From: an uncultured Aquimonas sp.
GTDB taxonomy: Bacteria; Pseudomonadota; Gammaproteobacteria; Xanthomonadales; Xanthomonadaceae
Assembly (NCBI RefSeq): GCF_937888285.1
Contig: NZ_CALART010000067.1
Span: 14,807 to 78,806, forward strand
Length of the DNA stretch: 64,000 nucleotides
Direction: 5' to 3'
In this document: in pieces, positions 42,364 to 51,430 of the stretch
Numbering within the stretch: position 1 is the first letter of the stretch
How the letters are laid out: each line of letters begins with the position of its first letter
Notes under the pieces: generated by a model
The model's input: the letters and a program-made list of their open reading frames with translations, nothing else
Database searches by the model: none
What the model was told of the DNA's origin: nothing
Position numbers and translations under genes: made by a program

Positions 42364-43035
42364 ATGCTGGAATCCATCGAGATCGAAACCGCTGCGCGGC
42401 CAACCCACAGCGTGATCTGGCTGCATGGCCTGGGCGCCGACGGGCACGACTTCGAGCCGATCGTGCCGGAGCTGCTGCGACCGGGCTGGCCACCGCTGCG
42501 CTTCGTGTTTCCGCATGCGCCGGTGCGGCCGATCACCTTGAACGGTGGCATGCGCATGCGCGGCTGGTACGACATCTACGGCTTGGAGCTGATGTCGGTC
42601 GAGGACGAAGCGGGAATCCTTGCCTCGGTGATGGAGGTGGAGCGGCTCATCGCCCGCGAGCGCCAGCGCGGTATCGACAGCCAGCGCATCCTGCTGGCCG
42701 GCTTCTCGCAGGGCGGTGCGGTCGCGCTGACGGCCGGGCTGACCCATCCCGAACGCCTGGCCGGCATCGTTGCGCTCTCGACCTATCTGCCGATCGCCGC
42801 GCGTACCGAAGCACGGCGTGCGCCGATCCAGGCGGGCCTGCCGGTGTTCATCGGCCACGGTGCCGTCGATCCGATCGTGCCGCAGGCGCTTGGCATGGCG
42901 GCCAGCCAGCGCCTGCAGGCCTGGGGCCATGCGGTCGAGTGGCACAGCTATGGCATGCCGCACAGCGTCTGCGCCGACGAGATCCGCGACCTGTCCGGGT
43001 GGATGGAGCGGCATCTGCTGGGCGAGCAGCGGTAG
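42364..43035 (+). CDS. Carboxylesterase / phospholipase family alpha/beta hydrolase
   Basis: A 223-residue serine hydrolase of the YpfH/carboxylesterase group. The nucleophile is in GFSQGG (about 115-120), followed by the acid in GAVDPIVPQ and His in MPHSV, and an oxyanion segment WLHGLGADGHDF. It has no signal peptide, so it is cytosolic. The natural substrate is not known; small esters or lysophospholipids are usual. It lies divergent from sbtA, 90 bases apart, and upstream of algZ with 35 bases between, so it may share the algZR transcript. Confidence 0.88.
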   Translation: MLESIEIETAARPTHSVIWLHGLGADGHDFEPIVPELLRPGWPPLRFVFPHAPVRPITLNGGMRMRGWYDIYGLELMSVEDEAGILASVMEVERLIARERQRGIDSQRILLAGFSQGGAVALTAGLTHPERLAGIVALSTYLPIAARTEARRAPIQAGLPVFIGHGAVDPIVPQALGMAASQRLQAWGHAVEWHSYGMPHSVCADEIRDLSGWMERHLLGEQR

Positions 43036-43070
43036 CAGCCGCAACCGCTGCCGCAGGCATACTTCCGCCG

Positions 43071-44135
43071 ATGAACAGCACCCCGCCCCAGGACTGGCTG
43101 CCCGACTTCTGCCGTGTGCCCACCCTGTTCGTGGTGATGGTCGCGGCGCAGATCATCGTGTTGGCGGCAGTGCTGATGCCGGGCGCGGCCGGCGACCCTG
43201 CCGACGCGGGTGGGCGCGTGTTCGTGGCCAGTCTGTTCGCGCAGTGGCTGGCCCTGCTGGCCAGCGTGCTGCTGTGCAAGGCGCGGCCGCTGGTGCTGCG
43301 GCTGCGGCCGCTGTCGCTGTCGATCCTCGCCGGCTGGGCGCTGCCGACGCTGGCCACCTTCGCTGGCGCCGGAGCGGTCCACCAGCTCGACGTCACGCTC
43401 AAGCTCGGCCTGACCGTGCCGGTGGGACACGGTCTGCAGTTCGCCCTGTCCTGCGCGGCGGTCGCCGGCCTGCTGAACGCTGCCCTGCTGCGCTACTTCT
43501 ACGTGCAGCAGCTGTGGCAGGCGCAGGTACAGGCCAGTGCGCAGGCCGAGGTGCGGGCGCTGCAGGCGCGCATTCGCCCGCATTTCCTGTTCAACAGCCT
43601 GAACAGCATCATCAGCCTGGTCCGACGCGATCCGGCCACGGCCGAGCGCGCGATCGAGGACCTCTCGGAAGTCTTCCGCGCGGCGCTTGGCGCCGGGCAG
43701 GGCGACTGGACGCTGGCCGAGGAGCTCGACCTGATCGAACGCTACCTCGGCATCGAGCGCCTGCGCCTGGGTGATCGACTGCAGCTGCGGATGGAAATCG
43801 ACCCTGACCTGCCGCGCGAGCAGCGCCTGCCGCGGCTGCTGCTGCAGCCGCTGGTCGAGAACGCGATCCTGCACGGCATCGCTCGCCTGCCTGCCGGCGG
43901 CGAGGTCCGCATGGAGCTGCGCCGTGCGGATGGCGGCGTCTGCGTCGAGATCGGCAACCCCTGTCCCGCGCAGGCCTCCGAGCCTGGCAACCGGCACGCG
44001 CTCGCCAGCATCGAGCAGCGCCTCCAGCACTATTTCGGCGCGACCGCCTGGATGACCGTGGTCCCGTCCCCCGACTACTATGCGGTGACCCTATGGATGC
44101 CTCGCACCCCCGTGCCGCCGTCCTCGACGTCCTGA
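43071..44135 (+). CDS. algZ: AlgZ/FimS-type sensor kinase
   Basis: A 354-residue membrane kinase of the LytS/AlgZ (PF06580) group. Four to five hydrophobic spans fill about residues 20-150. The phospho-acceptor segment RPHFLFNSLNSIISL holds H171, and the ATPase half has PLVENAILHGIARLP as N-box. It lacks an obvious extracytoplasmic domain, so the signal is likely sensed by the membrane. The algZ stop lies 43 bases inside algR. The algZ-algR-hemC order matches Pseudomonas, where the pair controls surface polysaccharide and pili; targets in this organism are unknown. Confidence 0.92.
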   Translation: MNSTPPQDWLPDFCRVPTLFVVMVAAQIIVLAAVLMPGAAGDPADAGGRVFVASLFAQWLALLASVLLCKARPLVLRLRPLSLSILAGWALPTLATFAGAGAVHQLDVTLKLGLTVPVGHGLQFALSCAAVAGLLNAALLRYFYVQQLWQAQVQASAQAEVRALQARIRPHFLFNSLNSIISLVRRDPATAERAIEDLSEVFRAALGAGQGDWTLAEELDLIERYLGIERLRLGDRLQLRMEIDPDLPREQRLPRLLLQPLVENAILHGIARLPAGGEVRMELRRADGGVCVEIGNPCPAQASEPGNRHALASIEQRLQHYFGATAWMTVVPSPDYYAVTLWMPRTPVPPSSTS

Positions 44136-44857
44136 TCGTCGACGACGAACCCCTCGCCCGACAGCGCCTGCAGGACCTGCTGGCCGACATCGGTGGCGTG
44201 CGCGTGGTCGGCGAGGCCGCGGACGGCCGCGAGGCGATTGAGGCCTGCGAGCGACTGTCGCCCGACGTACTCCTGCTCGATATCGCCATGCCGACCATGG
44301 ACGGGCTGGAGGCCGCACGGCATCTCGCCGCCTCGGCGTCCGCGCCGGCGGTGATTTTCTGCACCGCCTACGATGAGCATGCGCTGGCTGCCTTCGAGGC
44401 CCGCGCCATCGATTACCTGCTGAAACCGGTGCGCGCGGAGCGCCTGGCTGCCGCGCTGGAGCGCGCCCGCGCGCTGGGCCGCGCGCGCTCCCATGAGCGC
44501 CTGCAGGCGCTGCCGAAGTCGCAGGCGCGCACGCATCTGTGCGCGCGCCTGCGCGGCAGCCTGCGCCTGATCCCGGTCGTGGATGTGCTCTACCTGCAGG
44601 CCGAGGAGAAGTACGTGGTGGTCCACCACACCGGCGGCGCCGATCTGATCGAGGATTCCCTGAAGGCGCTGGAGCTGGAATTCCCGGAGCGTTTCCTGCG
44701 TATCCACCGCAACTGCCTGGTCGCCCGCAGCGAGCTCCGGGAGCTGCGCCGCGGCAACGACGGCCAGGTGCACGCCCTGCTCAAGCGCAGTGCCGATGCG
44801 CTGGAGATCAGCCGACGCTGCCTGCCCCAGATCCGTCAACTGTTGAAGCATCTATGA
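44093..44857 (+). CDS. algR: AlgR-type LytTR response regulator
   Basis: A 254-residue regulator. The receiver domain has the acidic pair DDE (17-19), phospho-acceptor D63 (LLLDIAMPTMDG) and the KP motif (YLLKPVRAERL). The C-terminal LytTR DNA-binding domain is at about 150-250, with FLRIHRNCLVARSELRELR as its signature. It overlaps the kinase gene by 43 bases and its own stop overlaps the hemC ATG (ATGA), so all three genes are tightly coupled. The overlap means translational coupling and one promoter upstream of algZ or of the esterase gene. Confidence 0.93.
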   Translation: MDASHPRAAVLDVLIVDDEPLARQRLQDLLADIGGVRVVGEAADGREAIEACERLSPDVLLLDIAMPTMDGLEAARHLAASASAPAVIFCTAYDEHALAAFEARAIDYLLKPVRAERLAAALERARALGRARSHERLQALPKSQARTHLCARLRGSLRLIPVVDVLYLQAEEKYVVVHHTGGADLIEDSLKALELEFPERFLRIHRNCLVARSELRELRRGNDGQVHALLKRSADALEISRRCLPQIRQLLKHL

Positions 44858-45771
44858 CCCGAACCCTGCGGATCGCCACCCGCAAGAGCGCGCTGGCGCT
44901 GTGGCAGACCGAACACGTCGCCGATCGCCTGCGCGCGCTGCATCCCGGCATCAGCGTGCAGCTCGTGCCGCTGTCGACGCGCGGCGATGAAGTGCTCGAC
45001 CGCTCGCTCGCCGCCATCGGCGGCAAGGGCCTGTTCCTGAAGGAGCTTGAAGAGGCCATGCTGCGCGGCGAGGCCGATCTCGCGGTGCACTCGCTGAAGG
45101 ACGTGCCGATGGCGCTGGAAGGGCCCTTCGTGCTGCCGGCGGTGCTGGAACGCGCCAATCCGTTCGACGCCTTCGTGAGCAATACCCATGACGATGTCGC
45201 GGCACTGCCGGAGGGCGCTCGCGTCGGCACCTCTTCGCTGCGCCGGCGCGCCCAGCTGAAAGCGCTGCGGCCGGACCTCGACATCGTCGACCTGCGAGGC
45301 AATGTCAACACCCGCCTGGCCAAGCTCGACGCCGGCGACTACGCCGCCATCGTGCTGGCCTGCGCGGGGCTGGAACGACTGGGCTTTCACGCGCGCATCC
45401 GCGCCACGCTTGCCCCGCCGGCCGTGCTGCCGGCGGCCTCTCAGGGCGCGATCGCGATCGAGTGTCGCGCGGATGCGACCGACGTGCAGGCGCTGCTGGC
45501 ACCGCTGGACCATGCGCCTACGCGTCGTTGTGTCGACGCCGAGCGGGCGATGAACCTCGCGCTGGGTGGAAGCTGCCATGCGGCGATTGCGGCGTACTGC
45601 ATCGAGCAGGGCGGTGCGCTGCGCCTGCGCGGCTGGGTCGGCGATGCCCGTAGCGGCGAGGGCATCGCCGTGGATCTCGCAGGACCGACCGAGGCCCCGC
45701 AAACGCTGGGCACGCAGGCTGCGGATGCGCTGCGCGCGCGCGGCGCCGTGCGTCTGCTGGCGTCGGCATGA
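44854..45771 (+). CDS. hemC: Porphobilinogen deaminase (hydroxymethylbilane synthase)
   Basis: Builds hydroxymethylbilane from four porphobilinogen units in haem synthesis. The 305-residue protein has the usual length. The dipyrromethane cofactor is bound at C241 in GGSCHAA, one position off E. coli C242. The active-site segments ATRKSALALWQ, LAVHSLKDVP and GTSSLRRRAQL (Arg-rich substrate loop), and RGNVNTRLAKLD are present. It overlaps algR by four bases. The haem-A module at 50-58 kb uses haem made by this pathway, but the genes are apart. Confidence 0.96.
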   Translation: MTRTLRIATRKSALALWQTEHVADRLRALHPGISVQLVPLSTRGDEVLDRSLAAIGGKGLFLKELEEAMLRGEADLAVHSLKDVPMALEGPFVLPAVLERANPFDAFVSNTHDDVAALPEGARVGTSSLRRRAQLKALRPDLDIVDLRGNVNTRLAKLDAGDYAAIVLACAGLERLGFHARIRATLAPPAVLPAASQGAIAIECRADATDVQALLAPLDHAPTRRCVDAERAMNLALGGSCHAAIAAYCIEQGGALRLRGWVGDARSGEGIAVDLAGPTEAPQTLGTQAADALRARGAVRLLASA

Positions 45772-45817
45772 GTCTGCCGACGCCGCTTCTGGCGAACATC
45801 GGGCGCGCGCAAACAGG

Positions 45818-45850
45818 GCGGCCCGCGAAGCGCGAGGCTTGGCGGGCCGC
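45818..45850. terminator. Hairpin between convergent hemC and DUF481 genes
   Basis: GCGGCCCGC/GCGGGCCGC, 9-bp arms with a 15-base loop, no T run. It lies in the 108-base gap between the facing stops and may work as a weak bidirectional terminator. Confidence 0.45.
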
Positions 45851-45879
45851 AGGGTGTCGCGTGGCCTGTGGCGCAAGGA

Positions 45880-46629
45880 TCAGCGGAAGGCGTACACGAG
45901 ATTGATCGTGGTCAGCAGGTCGGTGCTCTTGGTGCCGGGCGAGGTCTCGCTGTTGTAGCGGGCCTGCAGTCCGGCCTTCAGCGCCAGGGTTTCGGTCATC
46001 GACACGGCCACGCCGAAGTCGTTCTGGGCGAAGGTGTTGTCCTCGCCGCTCTCGACCAGCAGCAGGTTGGTCAGCGTGGTGGTTTCGGTCAGCACCTGGC
46101 GGTAGTCCAGCACGCCGCGCAGGATGCCGCTGCTCTCGGTCTCGCCGGTGGCAGCCAGCTTGGCGCGACGGTAGCCGGGGCCGATTTCCGCATGCAGATG
46201 GCCGTTGTCATTGCTGTAGAGGTTGTAGCCGAAGCCGATCGAGACGGTGCTCTGGCTCTCGTAGGTGCCGAAGTCGTCGCGCTCATGGCGCAGCGCGCTG
46301 ATCCACGAGGCGCGCTCATTCATCTTGAAGGCGCTGGAGGCGTTCGCGGCCCAGCGGTTGGCGGTGGTCTCCAGCAGGGTTTCCGGGACGCCGTCACCGT
46401 CGAAGTCGCCGCGGATCTCGCCCTTGGCGCGCAGCATGCTGGCGCCGAACACATGCTTCCAGCGATCGTCCTCGTTGACGAAGTCGAGCTTGGCGTTGAG
46501 GTTTTCCGAGCGCGCGTTGCCGCGCGCGGCGGCGAGGCCGAATTCGCCGGTGCCGGTCCAGCCCTGCGCGGTGGACAGTTGGGGCAGGGCGCTGGCGAGC
46601 ACGGTGGTCAGGATCAGGAGCTTGCGCAT
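45880..46629 (-). CDS. Exported DUF481 beta-barrel-like protein
   Basis: A 249-residue protein with a signal peptide (MRKLLILTTVLASALPQLST, then AQG) and a DUF481 body of beta strands alternating with short turns (GEFGLAAARGNARSENLN, LHAEIGPGYRRAKL, TTLTNLLLVESGED), ending in LVYAFR, an aromatic-terminated strand as in outer membrane proteins. The YdiY-like family is thought to be in the outer membrane; function is unknown. It lies between hemC (convergent) and the SLC13 gene (same strand upstream, 88 bases away). Confidence 0.85.
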   Translation of the reverse strand: MRKLLILTTVLASALPQLSTAQGWTGTGEFGLAAARGNARSENLNAKLDFVNEDDRWKHVFGASMLRAKGEIRGDFDGDGVPETLLETTANRWAANASSAFKMNERASWISALRHERDDFGTYESQSTVSIGFGYNLYSNDNGHLHAEIGPGYRRAKLAATGETESSGILRGVLDYRQVLTETTTLTNLLLVESGEDNTFAQNDFGVAVSMTETLALKAGLQARYNSETSPGTKSTDLLTTINLVYAFR

Positions 46630-46717
46630 GGGGAGCCTCGTTGGGCGAAAGGTGAAGACGGGATGGGCGGCGCGCAGACTGTTGGCGCGCGCTTGAATTG
46701 CAGGTGAACCCGGCGCC

Positions 46718-48484
46718 TCACAGGGGCCAGAACACCGGGATGAACACGACGGCGATGATCCAGAACAGCAGGTTCAGCGGCACGCCGATCTTGACGAAGT
46801 CGATGAAGCGGTAGCCGCCCGCGCTGTAGACCATCGTATTGGTCTGGTAGCCGACCGGGGTGGCGAATGCGGTGGACGCAGCGAAGGCCACGGCGACCAC
46901 GAAGGGGGTCGGGCTTGCGTCGATACTGTGCGCCGCGGCAATCGCCACCGGCGTCAGCAGCACCGCCGACGCGTTGTTGCTCATGAATTCGGTGAGCACG
47001 GCGGTGAGGAGATAGATGACCGCCAGCAGCGCAATCGGCCCCCAACCGCCCACGACGTCCAGGGTGCGATCCGCCAGGAAAGCGGCGGCACCGCTGCTCT
47101 GCAGCGCGATCCCGAGCGGCAGTACACCCGCCAGCAGCATGATCACCCGCCAGTCGATCGACTCGTACAGCTCCTTCGATTCAAGGCAGCGGAACACCAC
47201 CAGCGCGATGCAACCAAGGATGGAAGAGGCCACGATCGGCAGCCATTCCAGCGTCGCCGCGGCGACCACCGCGGCCATGATCGCCAGCGCGATCCAGGCG
47301 CGTCGGCTGGACGCGGGGCCCTCTTCGCGCTCGGTGAGGACAACGACATTGGGATTCGCCCGCAGGTGCTGCATCTCGCTGGGGCTGGTGATCATCAGCA
47401 GGATGTCGCCGACGGTCAGCTCGACATCGCGGAGCTTTTCGCGCAGCACTTCGCCGCGACGATGGATGGCGAGCACGGTGGCGTTGTAGTGCCAGTTGAA
47501 TTCCAGCGTGCGCAGGGTCTGGCCGATGAAACGCGAGCCGGGTGCGACCATCACTTCGGTCAGCACCTGGTTGTCATCGCGGAACTGCTCGTCGCGCAGC
47601 TTGAACTCGGGCTCCAGCTCGAGTCGGGCGCTGTCCTTCAGGCTGGAGAGACGGCTCCAGTCGCCGCGGGCCAGCAGAATGTCGCCTTCCTGCAGCTTCT
47701 GCGCGCGGGGCGACCAGATCTTCTCCTCGCCGCGCAGCAGCTCCAGCACGAACACGCTGTGGCGCTCGCCGAGCTTCGCATCGGCCACGCTCTTGCCAAT
47801 CAGCGGCGAGCCGGGCATCACCCGCAGCTCGGCGATGTATTTACCGAGCTCGTAGTTCTCGGTCAGCTGCGGGGTGCGACGGTCGGGAAGCAGCAGCTGG
47901 CTGGCAATGGTGGTGTAGACCAGTCCGACGGCCATGGTGATCAGGCCCAGCGGGGCGAACTCGAACAGGGTGAAGCCGGGCAGGCCGGCATCTTTGGCCA
48001 GCGAGTTCACCAGCAGGTTGGTGGAGGTGCCGATCAGGGTGCAGACGCCGCCCATCTGGGCAGCGTAGGACATGGGAATCAGCACCTTCGAGGCCGAGAA
48101 GCGGTTGGCGGCTGCCACGCCGAGCACGATCGGCAGGAACACCGCCAGCGCCGCCGTGTTGTTGACGAAGGCCGACATGGCGCCCAGCGAAGTCATGACC
48201 GCGAGCGTGAACAGCCAGGTCTGCCGGATGCGGGCGAACGCGGCGCCGACCGCGCGCAGGGCGCCGGTGCGTGTAAGGCCGGTGCTCAGCACGAACATGG
48301 CGGCCACGGTGATCGTGGCCTCGCTGCTGAAGCCGCTGAGTGCCTGCGCCGGGCTCACCAGGCCGAGGATCAACAGGCTGGCCAGCACGATCATCGCCAC
48401 CACGTCGACCGGCAGGCGCTCGGTGATGAACAGGATCACCGCTCCGGCCAGCACCAGCAGCGTCAGTAGTCCCTCAATGCCCAT
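46718..48484 (-). CDS. SLC13/DASS-family transporter with two RCK-C (TrkA-C) domains
   Basis: A 588-residue membrane protein. Two blocks of hydrophobic spans (about 1-205 and 415-588) flank a cytosolic middle of about 200 residues that has two RCK-C units (VMPGSPLIGKSVADAKL and VAPGSRFIGQTLRTLEF). Conserved helix-hairpin motifs are FVNNTAALAVFLPIV and MSNNASAVLLTPVA. Family members move sulfate, dicarboxylates or other anions with Na+, and the RCK-C units may bind a nucleotide or ligand. The substrate is unclear. The start at 48484 has a GAGGG site before it. Its left neighbour (DUF481) is in the same direction. Confidence 0.9.
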   Translation of the reverse strand: MGIEGLLTLLVLAGAVILFITERLPVDVVAMIVLASLLILGLVSPAQALSGFSSEATITVAAMFVLSTGLTRTGALRAVGAAFARIRQTWLFTLAVMTSLGAMSAFVNNTAALAVFLPIVLGVAAANRFSASKVLIPMSYAAQMGGVCTLIGTSTNLLVNSLAKDAGLPGFTLFEFAPLGLITMAVGLVYTTIASQLLLPDRRTPQLTENYELGKYIAELRVMPGSPLIGKSVADAKLGERHSVFVLELLRGEEKIWSPRAQKLQEGDILLARGDWSRLSSLKDSARLELEPEFKLRDEQFRDDNQVLTEVMVAPGSRFIGQTLRTLEFNWHYNATVLAIHRRGEVLREKLRDVELTVGDILLMITSPSEMQHLRANPNVVVLTEREEGPASSRRAWIALAIMAAVVAAATLEWLPIVASSILGCIALVVFRCLESKELYESIDWRVIMLLAGVLPLGIALQSSGAAAFLADRTLDVVGGWGPIALLAVIYLLTAVLTEFMSNNASAVLLTPVAIAAAHSIDASPTPFVVAVAFAASTAFATPVGYQTNTMVYSAGGYRFIDFVKIGVPLNLLFWIIAVVFIPVFWPL

Positions 48485-48909
48485 GCAGGCCCTCTGATGC
48501 GAATAGTTGCGGCTGTGGACGCGAGCGCGCAGGAATGGAGGGGGCGCCAGCGGCCCCGGAGGGCGACAGGATTCGACTTTGGTCTGGGGTGGCCCTCGCG
48601 GCACCCGGCCGGCCGCGATTGTAGTGGCGGCGCGTCCCGCGCCGCAGCGTTGTCGTGCAGACCGTCGCCATGAGGCGGCAGGCGACTATCCGTCGTCCGA
48701 TGGCAGAGCGTGACGAAGCTCGCGCTGGGCGCGCCATGCGCCTGCGTATCCCAGCCTTTGGCCCCTTTGCCCTTGCGTCCAAACGGTTTACCCTGCGGGG
48801 CTGGCCATCGGTGGCATTGCTCGGTTCGAGACGATCGTGCTGCCGCTGCATCACCTCCCCGCTGTCGGGGCCGACGTTCCCGTCGCCCCGTGTTTTCCAG
48901 GAGCCGTAC
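48485..48909. other. Long divergent intergenic region
   Basis: 425 bases between the SLC13 gene (-) and the lipoprotein gene (+). No supported gene. The ribosome site of the lipoprotein gene is AGGAGCC at about 48899. A promoter for each side must lie here, but no clear -35/-10 pair is seen. Confidence 0.4.
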
Positions 48910-49791
48910 ATGCATCGCAAGCTGATTCCCCTGGCAGTCGCCGCCCTCATGCTGACCGCCTGCGGCTCGCAGGACGCCCCGCCCGCGCAGACCGCCGCCA
49001 GCGCTTCGTCCGCGGCGCAGTCGCAGTCCTCGGCACCGGCGCCGGCACCGGCCCCGCAGTTCGATACCGCGATCAGCGGCGAACTGGTCGTCGATGGCCT
49101 CACCGAGCTGCCCCCAGGTTTCCAGCTTTCGATCCGCCTGCTCGACCTCAGCGATCCCTCGCAGGTGCCGCCGGTCGTCGCCGAGCTTGCACAGCCTGCG
49201 CCGTCGCTGTTGCCGCACCGCTTCTCGCTCCCCTATGACGCCTCGAAGATCGTCGCGACTGGCCGCTATGGCGTGCTGGCAGCGCTGACTGTCGAGGGTC
49301 TGCCGCTGTACTCCAGCGCCGCCCCGCAGCCGGTGCTGACGGAAGGCAATGGCGACCGCGTATCGCTGAGCCTGGTGCGCGGTGGCGCACAGGCCGACAC
49401 GCAGATCGCCCCCACCGAGAAGATGAAGCAGGACTTCGGCGCGATCGAACGCGCCATCGGCGGCCTCACCCGCATTGCCGGCGAGCGCATCACCGACGAT
49501 GTGACCGTGGGTTGGGACGCCTTCACCGCCGAGGGTCGAGTGCGTTTCGCGCGCGAGCAGGTCGACTTCGGCGATGCCGGTACCGCGTCGCTGAAGTACG
49601 CGTTCCAGGGCGACCGGCCATGGGTGATCGTCCGCGAGCAGCGCGGTCGCACCACCTGGCTGGGCTGGAACGAGGCCGGCGAGTTGATCCTCAACGAAGG
49701 GCCGAACGGCCCGATCGAGGCCGCCGAGGCTGAGCGCCTGCGTGAAGGTGCTGCCGAAGTGATGGCCCTGGCGAAGCAGCGCGCCGGCTGA
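48910..49791 (+). CDS. YbaY/pilotin-domain lipoprotein
   Basis: A 293-residue lipoprotein with lipobox LTAC (C18) followed by a Ala/Ser/Pro/Gln linker to about residue 47. Residues about 55-155 match the YbaY/YscW pilotin-like domain (ISGELVVDGLTELPPGFQLS, RFSLPYDASKIVATGRYGV). The rest, 165-293, is an unrecognised domain with a hydrophilic helix and WLGWNEAGELILNEG. It may act in outer-membrane assembly or in copying the META/YbaY role in stress, but this is not known. The start at 48910 is set by the signal and by AGGAGCC just before it. It ends in a strong terminator. Confidence 0.82.
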   Translation: MHRKLIPLAVAALMLTACGSQDAPPAQTAASASSAAQSQSSAPAPAPAPQFDTAISGELVVDGLTELPPGFQLSIRLLDLSDPSQVPPVVAELAQPAPSLLPHRFSLPYDASKIVATGRYGVLAALTVEGLPLYSSAAPQPVLTEGNGDRVSLSLVRGGAQADTQIAPTEKMKQDFGAIERAIGGLTRIAGERITDDVTVGWDAFTAEGRVRFAREQVDFGDAGTASLKYAFQGDRPWVIVREQRGRTTWLGWNEAGELILNEGPNGPIEAAEAERLREGAAEVMALAKQRAG

Positions 49792-49809
49792 CCTGCCCGG
49801 GCAACCCCC

Positions 49810-49843
49810 GCAGAACCCCGCGCCTGGCGCGGGGTTCTGCGTT
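49810..49843 (+). terminator. Terminator after the YbaY-like lipoprotein gene
   Basis: Perfect 13-bp stem GCAGAACCCCGCG/CGCGGGGTTCTGC, loop CCTGG, then GTTT. It stops transcription ahead of the oxidase cluster. Confidence 0.88.
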
Positions 49844-50010
49844 TGCGGCACCGGATTTCACTCAGGATTGGCGCCGTCTGCGCGCGCCGACGGGCAGTCT
49901 CGCCGCATGCGCAAGCGAGCCCTCGATGTTGCTGGAACAGGCGCCGAGGCCTATCATCCGCGGGCTCTGGGCGACAGCTTGGGCCTGCCAGCGGTTGCTG
50001 GGGGGCGACG

Positions 50011-50508
50011 ATGATCGAGACCGTGCACGTCGAGGGCGATGGCGCCATCCAGCGCTGGGTACTGAAGCCCAACCGCTCGCTCGATCATCGCCAAGCCAAG
50101 CGCTTCTTCGCGCTCGTCATCGCGACCGCCGTGGCCGTCACCGGCTACAGCTGGTCGCAGGGCAACGTGTTCGCGCCGGCATTCGCAGTGCTCGAGCTGA
50201 GCGTGCTGGCGACGGTGTTCTGGATAGTCTGGCGGCGCGCGGAGCGCGCCGAGGTGATTTCGATCAACGCCGATCGCGTCTCGGTGAGCCGCGTGCCGGA
50301 GCTCATCGAAGCGCTGTCCGAGCCGCCCCAGTGGGTGCGGCTCGAAGCCCTGGAAGGGCAGTTGTACCTCTCCTGTCGCGGACGCCGCGTGGGCGTGGGG
50401 CGGTTCCTCGGCGAAGCCGAGCGGGAGCGCCTCGCGAAGGATCTGGAGCACGGCCTGCGATCGGCGCGTGCGCAAGCGGTTTACAGGTTTACCGAAGACT
50501 CAAGGTGA
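50011..50508 (+). CDS. DUF2244 membrane protein at the head of the oxidase operon
   Basis: A 165-residue protein with two membrane spans (about 32-52 and 55-75) and a soluble C-terminal part with a beta-rich, Arg-containing section (VRLEALEGQLYLSCRGRRVG). DUF2244 is found directly before cytochrome c oxidase genes in many proteobacteria and is thought to help assembly or stability. The ATG at 50011 follows GGGGGC at a few bases. It overlaps coxB (TGATG at 50506-50510), so it is the first gene of the oxidase transcript. Confidence 0.88.
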   Translation: MIETVHVEGDGAIQRWVLKPNRSLDHRQAKRFFALVIATAVAVTGYSWSQGNVFAPAFAVLELSVLATVFWIVWRRAERAEVISINADRVSVSRVPELIEALSEPPQWVRLEALEGQLYLSCRGRRVGVGRFLGEAERERLAKDLEHGLRSARAQAVYRFTEDSR

Positions 50509-51413
50509 TGCTGATGAAGCGTGTCCACTGGAGCCAACTGGGAATGGGCGTCTGCGCCCTGCTGTTCTCGGCCCTGGCCTTCGCCAATCCCGAGCGCTGG
50601 CAGCTCAACATGACCACCGGCGTGACCGACACCGCAGGCGAGGTCTACCGGCTGCACATGATCACGCTGTGGATCTGCGTGGTGATCGGCATCATCGTGT
50701 TCGGCGCCATGACCGTGGCGATGATCAAGTTCCGCAAGTCCAAGGGCGCCAAGGCCGAGGGCTGGAGCCACAACACCACCGCCGAGATCATCTGGACGGT
50801 GATCCCGGTGCTGATCCTGGTTGCGGTCGCCTGGCCGGCGACCAAGACCATGTTCCGCATGGAGGACACCACCGGTTCCGAGATGACGGTGAAGATCACC
50901 GGCTACCAGTGGATGTGGCGCTACGAAATCGTCAACTACAAGGGCCAGCCGGGCAACGTGAACTTCGTCAGCCGCATCGACCGCGGCAGCGATACCGTTC
51001 GCCAGCTGGGCTCGGGCAAGACGCCGGACACCGTCACCGATGCCGAAGGCAACAACATCTACCTGCTCGATGTCGACAAGCCGCTGGTGCTGCCGACCGA
51101 CACCAAGATCCGCTTCGTGATCACTGCCGACGACGTCATCCACAGCTGGTGGGTGCCGGTGTTCGGCTGGAAGCAGGACGCCATCCCGGGCGTCGTCAAC
51201 GAGAACTGGACCCGCATCAACGCGCCGGGCATCTACCGCGGCCAGTGCGCCGAGCTCTGCGGCAAGGACCATGGCTTCATGCCGATCGTGGTCAAGGCGG
51301 TGACTCCGGCCGAGTTCGAGAGCTGGCTGGCGGCCGAGCAGGCCGGTAACGACGCCGCCCGCGTGGCTGGCGCCAACCCCGCAGCGGCTCCGGCCGTCGC
51401 GGCGCAGTTTTGA
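50508..51413 (+). CDS. coxB: Cytochrome c oxidase subunit II
   Basis: Carries the CuA centre of the aa3-type oxidase, which takes electrons from cytochrome c. The 301-residue precursor has a signal peptide (about 1-25), two membrane spans (about 48-68 and 92-112) and a periplasmic cupredoxin domain. CuA ligands are seen: H212 (IHSWWVPVFG) and C247, C251, H255, M258 in GQCAELCGKDHGFMPI. There is no fused haem c domain, in contrast to caa3-type enzymes. The ATG overlaps DUF2244 by one base; a second ATG at 50514 is possible. Confidence 0.97.
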   Translation: MLMKRVHWSQLGMGVCALLFSALAFANPERWQLNMTTGVTDTAGEVYRLHMITLWICVVIGIIVFGAMTVAMIKFRKSKGAKAEGWSHNTTAEIIWTVIPVLILVAVAWPATKTMFRMEDTTGSEMTVKITGYQWMWRYEIVNYKGQPGNVNFVSRIDRGSDTVRQLGSGKTPDTVTDAEGNNIYLLDVDKPLVLPTDTKIRFVITADDVIHSWWVPVFGWKQDAIPGVVNENWTRINAPGIYRGQCAELCGKDHGFMPIVVKAVTPAEFESWLAAEQAGNDAARVAGANPAAAPAVAAQF

Positions 51414-51430
51414 GTTGGAGGCAGGACACC

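Noticed and set aside
46928..48469. Large plus-strand open frame opposite the SLC13 transporter gene
   Set aside because: Low-complexity His/Gln/Arg/Gly-rich translation; the minus strand encodes a complete transporter with RCK-C motifs.
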